DNA from: an archaeon
GTDB taxonomy: Archaea > Nanobdellota > Nanobdellia > Woesearchaeales > GW2011-AR9
Reading direction: 5' to 3'
Length of the DNA: 6,306 nt
Assembly: GCA_020053615.1 (NCBI GenBank)
Contig: JAGVMW010000043.1
Span: 1-6,306, forward strand
Positions within the stretch are counted from its first letter, which is position 1, and every line of letters starts with the position of its first letter. The position numbers were made by a program, and so were the translations under genes. Below, piece by piece: positions 6,096 to 6,306 of the stretch. The notes beneath the pieces are model-generated. The model saw only the letters and a list, made by a program, of their open reading frames with translations. It made no database searches and was not told where the DNA came from.

Positions 6096-6214
6096 ATGGC
6101 TTTAATTGCGAAGCAAGGTGGAAGAAAAATTACGTATAACGTCGGAATTCCTGTTATATTCCCCTTACAAGGGTCGACCGAAGGGAGAAGTCGTGCCTGT
6201 GGCGCCCGTTATAG
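6096..6214. other. Intergenic stretch with GC-rich structured block and TATAAC dyad
   Basis: Between two apparently convergent genes lies TATAAC (6135-6140) facing GTTATA (6153-6158), a perfect 6-bp dyad flanking the palindrome GGAATTCC; GTTATA recurs at 6208-6213. From about 6165 the sequence becomes unusually GC-rich and can fold: CGAC at 6175-6178 pairs with GTCG at 6190-6193, extended by GG and GCC with one bulged base. A 40-codon reading frame (6096-6218) begins directly after the previous stop and ends with pieces such as PLQGSTEGRSRACG; I cannot support it as a gene. A structured RNA, a transcription-termination region, or a remnant of a transposon-associated tnpB tail are the alternatives. 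Confidence 0.4.
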
Positions 6215-6306
6215 CTAATCTCTTAAATAATGGAACATTTTTGGCATAGCTTTAGTGTTGTCAAATGTTTTCCTCAACTGATACTTTGCAGCATCCAATG
6301 ATGGAA
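6215..6306 (-). CDS. C-terminal end of an unidentified minus-strand gene (partial)
   Basis: The minus strand is open from the window edge to a TAG at 6215-6217, giving 29 residues with a protein-like composition, including AKYQLRKTFDNTKAM and ending FHYLRD. The other two minus frames are closed within 30-45 bases of the edge, and the plus strand offers only a 23-residue frame here. The gene would converge with the winged-helix gene. The fragment is too short to identify, and a chance opening of 30 codons in this AT-rich DNA is possible. Confidence 0.4.
   Translation of the reverse strand, partial: PSLDAAKYQLRKTFDNTKAMPKMFHYLRD

Noticed and set aside
6165..6210. tRNA or rRNA gene in the GC-rich block
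   Set aside because: No T-arm consensus, no anticodon arm with acceptor pairing, and no recognisable rRNA segment on either strand.
6096..6218. 40-codon plus frame directly after the winged-helix gene stop
   Set aside because: No promoter or ribosome site of its own, in the same frame as the preceding gene and separated only by its TGA; a TGA read-through or a real small gene is not supported.
6230..6301. 23-codon plus frame near the window end
   Set aside because: Very short, unusual composition and antisense to the better minus-strand reading.
1..6306. CRISPR array or complete defence operon
   Set aside because: No regularly spaced repeats with unique spacers and no Cas-like proteins; the AlbA_2 and AAA/DUF4143 genes are accessory-like but unlinked, with separate promoters.

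Overview
This AT-rich window looks archaeal. It carries a tRNA-splicing endonuclease (endA) with intact catalytic residues. Three of its genes (starting at 2645, 4198 and 5001) have a TATA-like box centred about 28 nt before the ATG and no Shine-Dalgarno sequence, which is the leaderless archaeal arrangement. A split transketolase (C-terminal half as its own gene), an archaeal AAA/DUF4143 ATPase and a winged-helix protein of unknown function beside endA fit a small-genome DPANN-type lineage such as Woesearchaeota or Pacearchaeota. That placement is inference.

Layout. Positions 1-148 hold a GC-rich hairpin and no secure gene. A two-gene unit follows: a Schlafen/AlbA_2 plus GHKL-type plus winged-helix protein (149-1573), whose stop overlaps by ATGA the start of the transketolase C-terminal subunit (1570-2511). 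A 133-bp intergenic region contains a 34-bp tandem duplication, each copy carrying an ATATnCTAATAT-type element followed by a TTTATAAAT box, and leads into the ATPase (2645-4120). endA (4198-4938) and the winged-helix protein (5001-6095) follow, each with its own apparent promoter. The end of the window has a structured GC-rich stretch (6135-6214) and probably the 3' end of a convergent minus-strand gene (6215-6306).

The genes do not form one pathway. They look like housekeeping genes (transketolase half, endA and its neighbour) interleaved with accessory-type genes (AlbA_2 protein, AAA/DUF4143 ATPase).

The most striking signal is inside the first gene. Five copies of an 11-nt unit form the linker between the ATPase-like domain and the C-terminal winged helix. 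Because 11 is not a multiple of 3, gain or loss of one or two copies would shift the frame. Both alternative frames meet a TAA immediately after the array, so the array is built like an on/off switch for the winged helix, and possibly for the translationally coupled transketolase gene.
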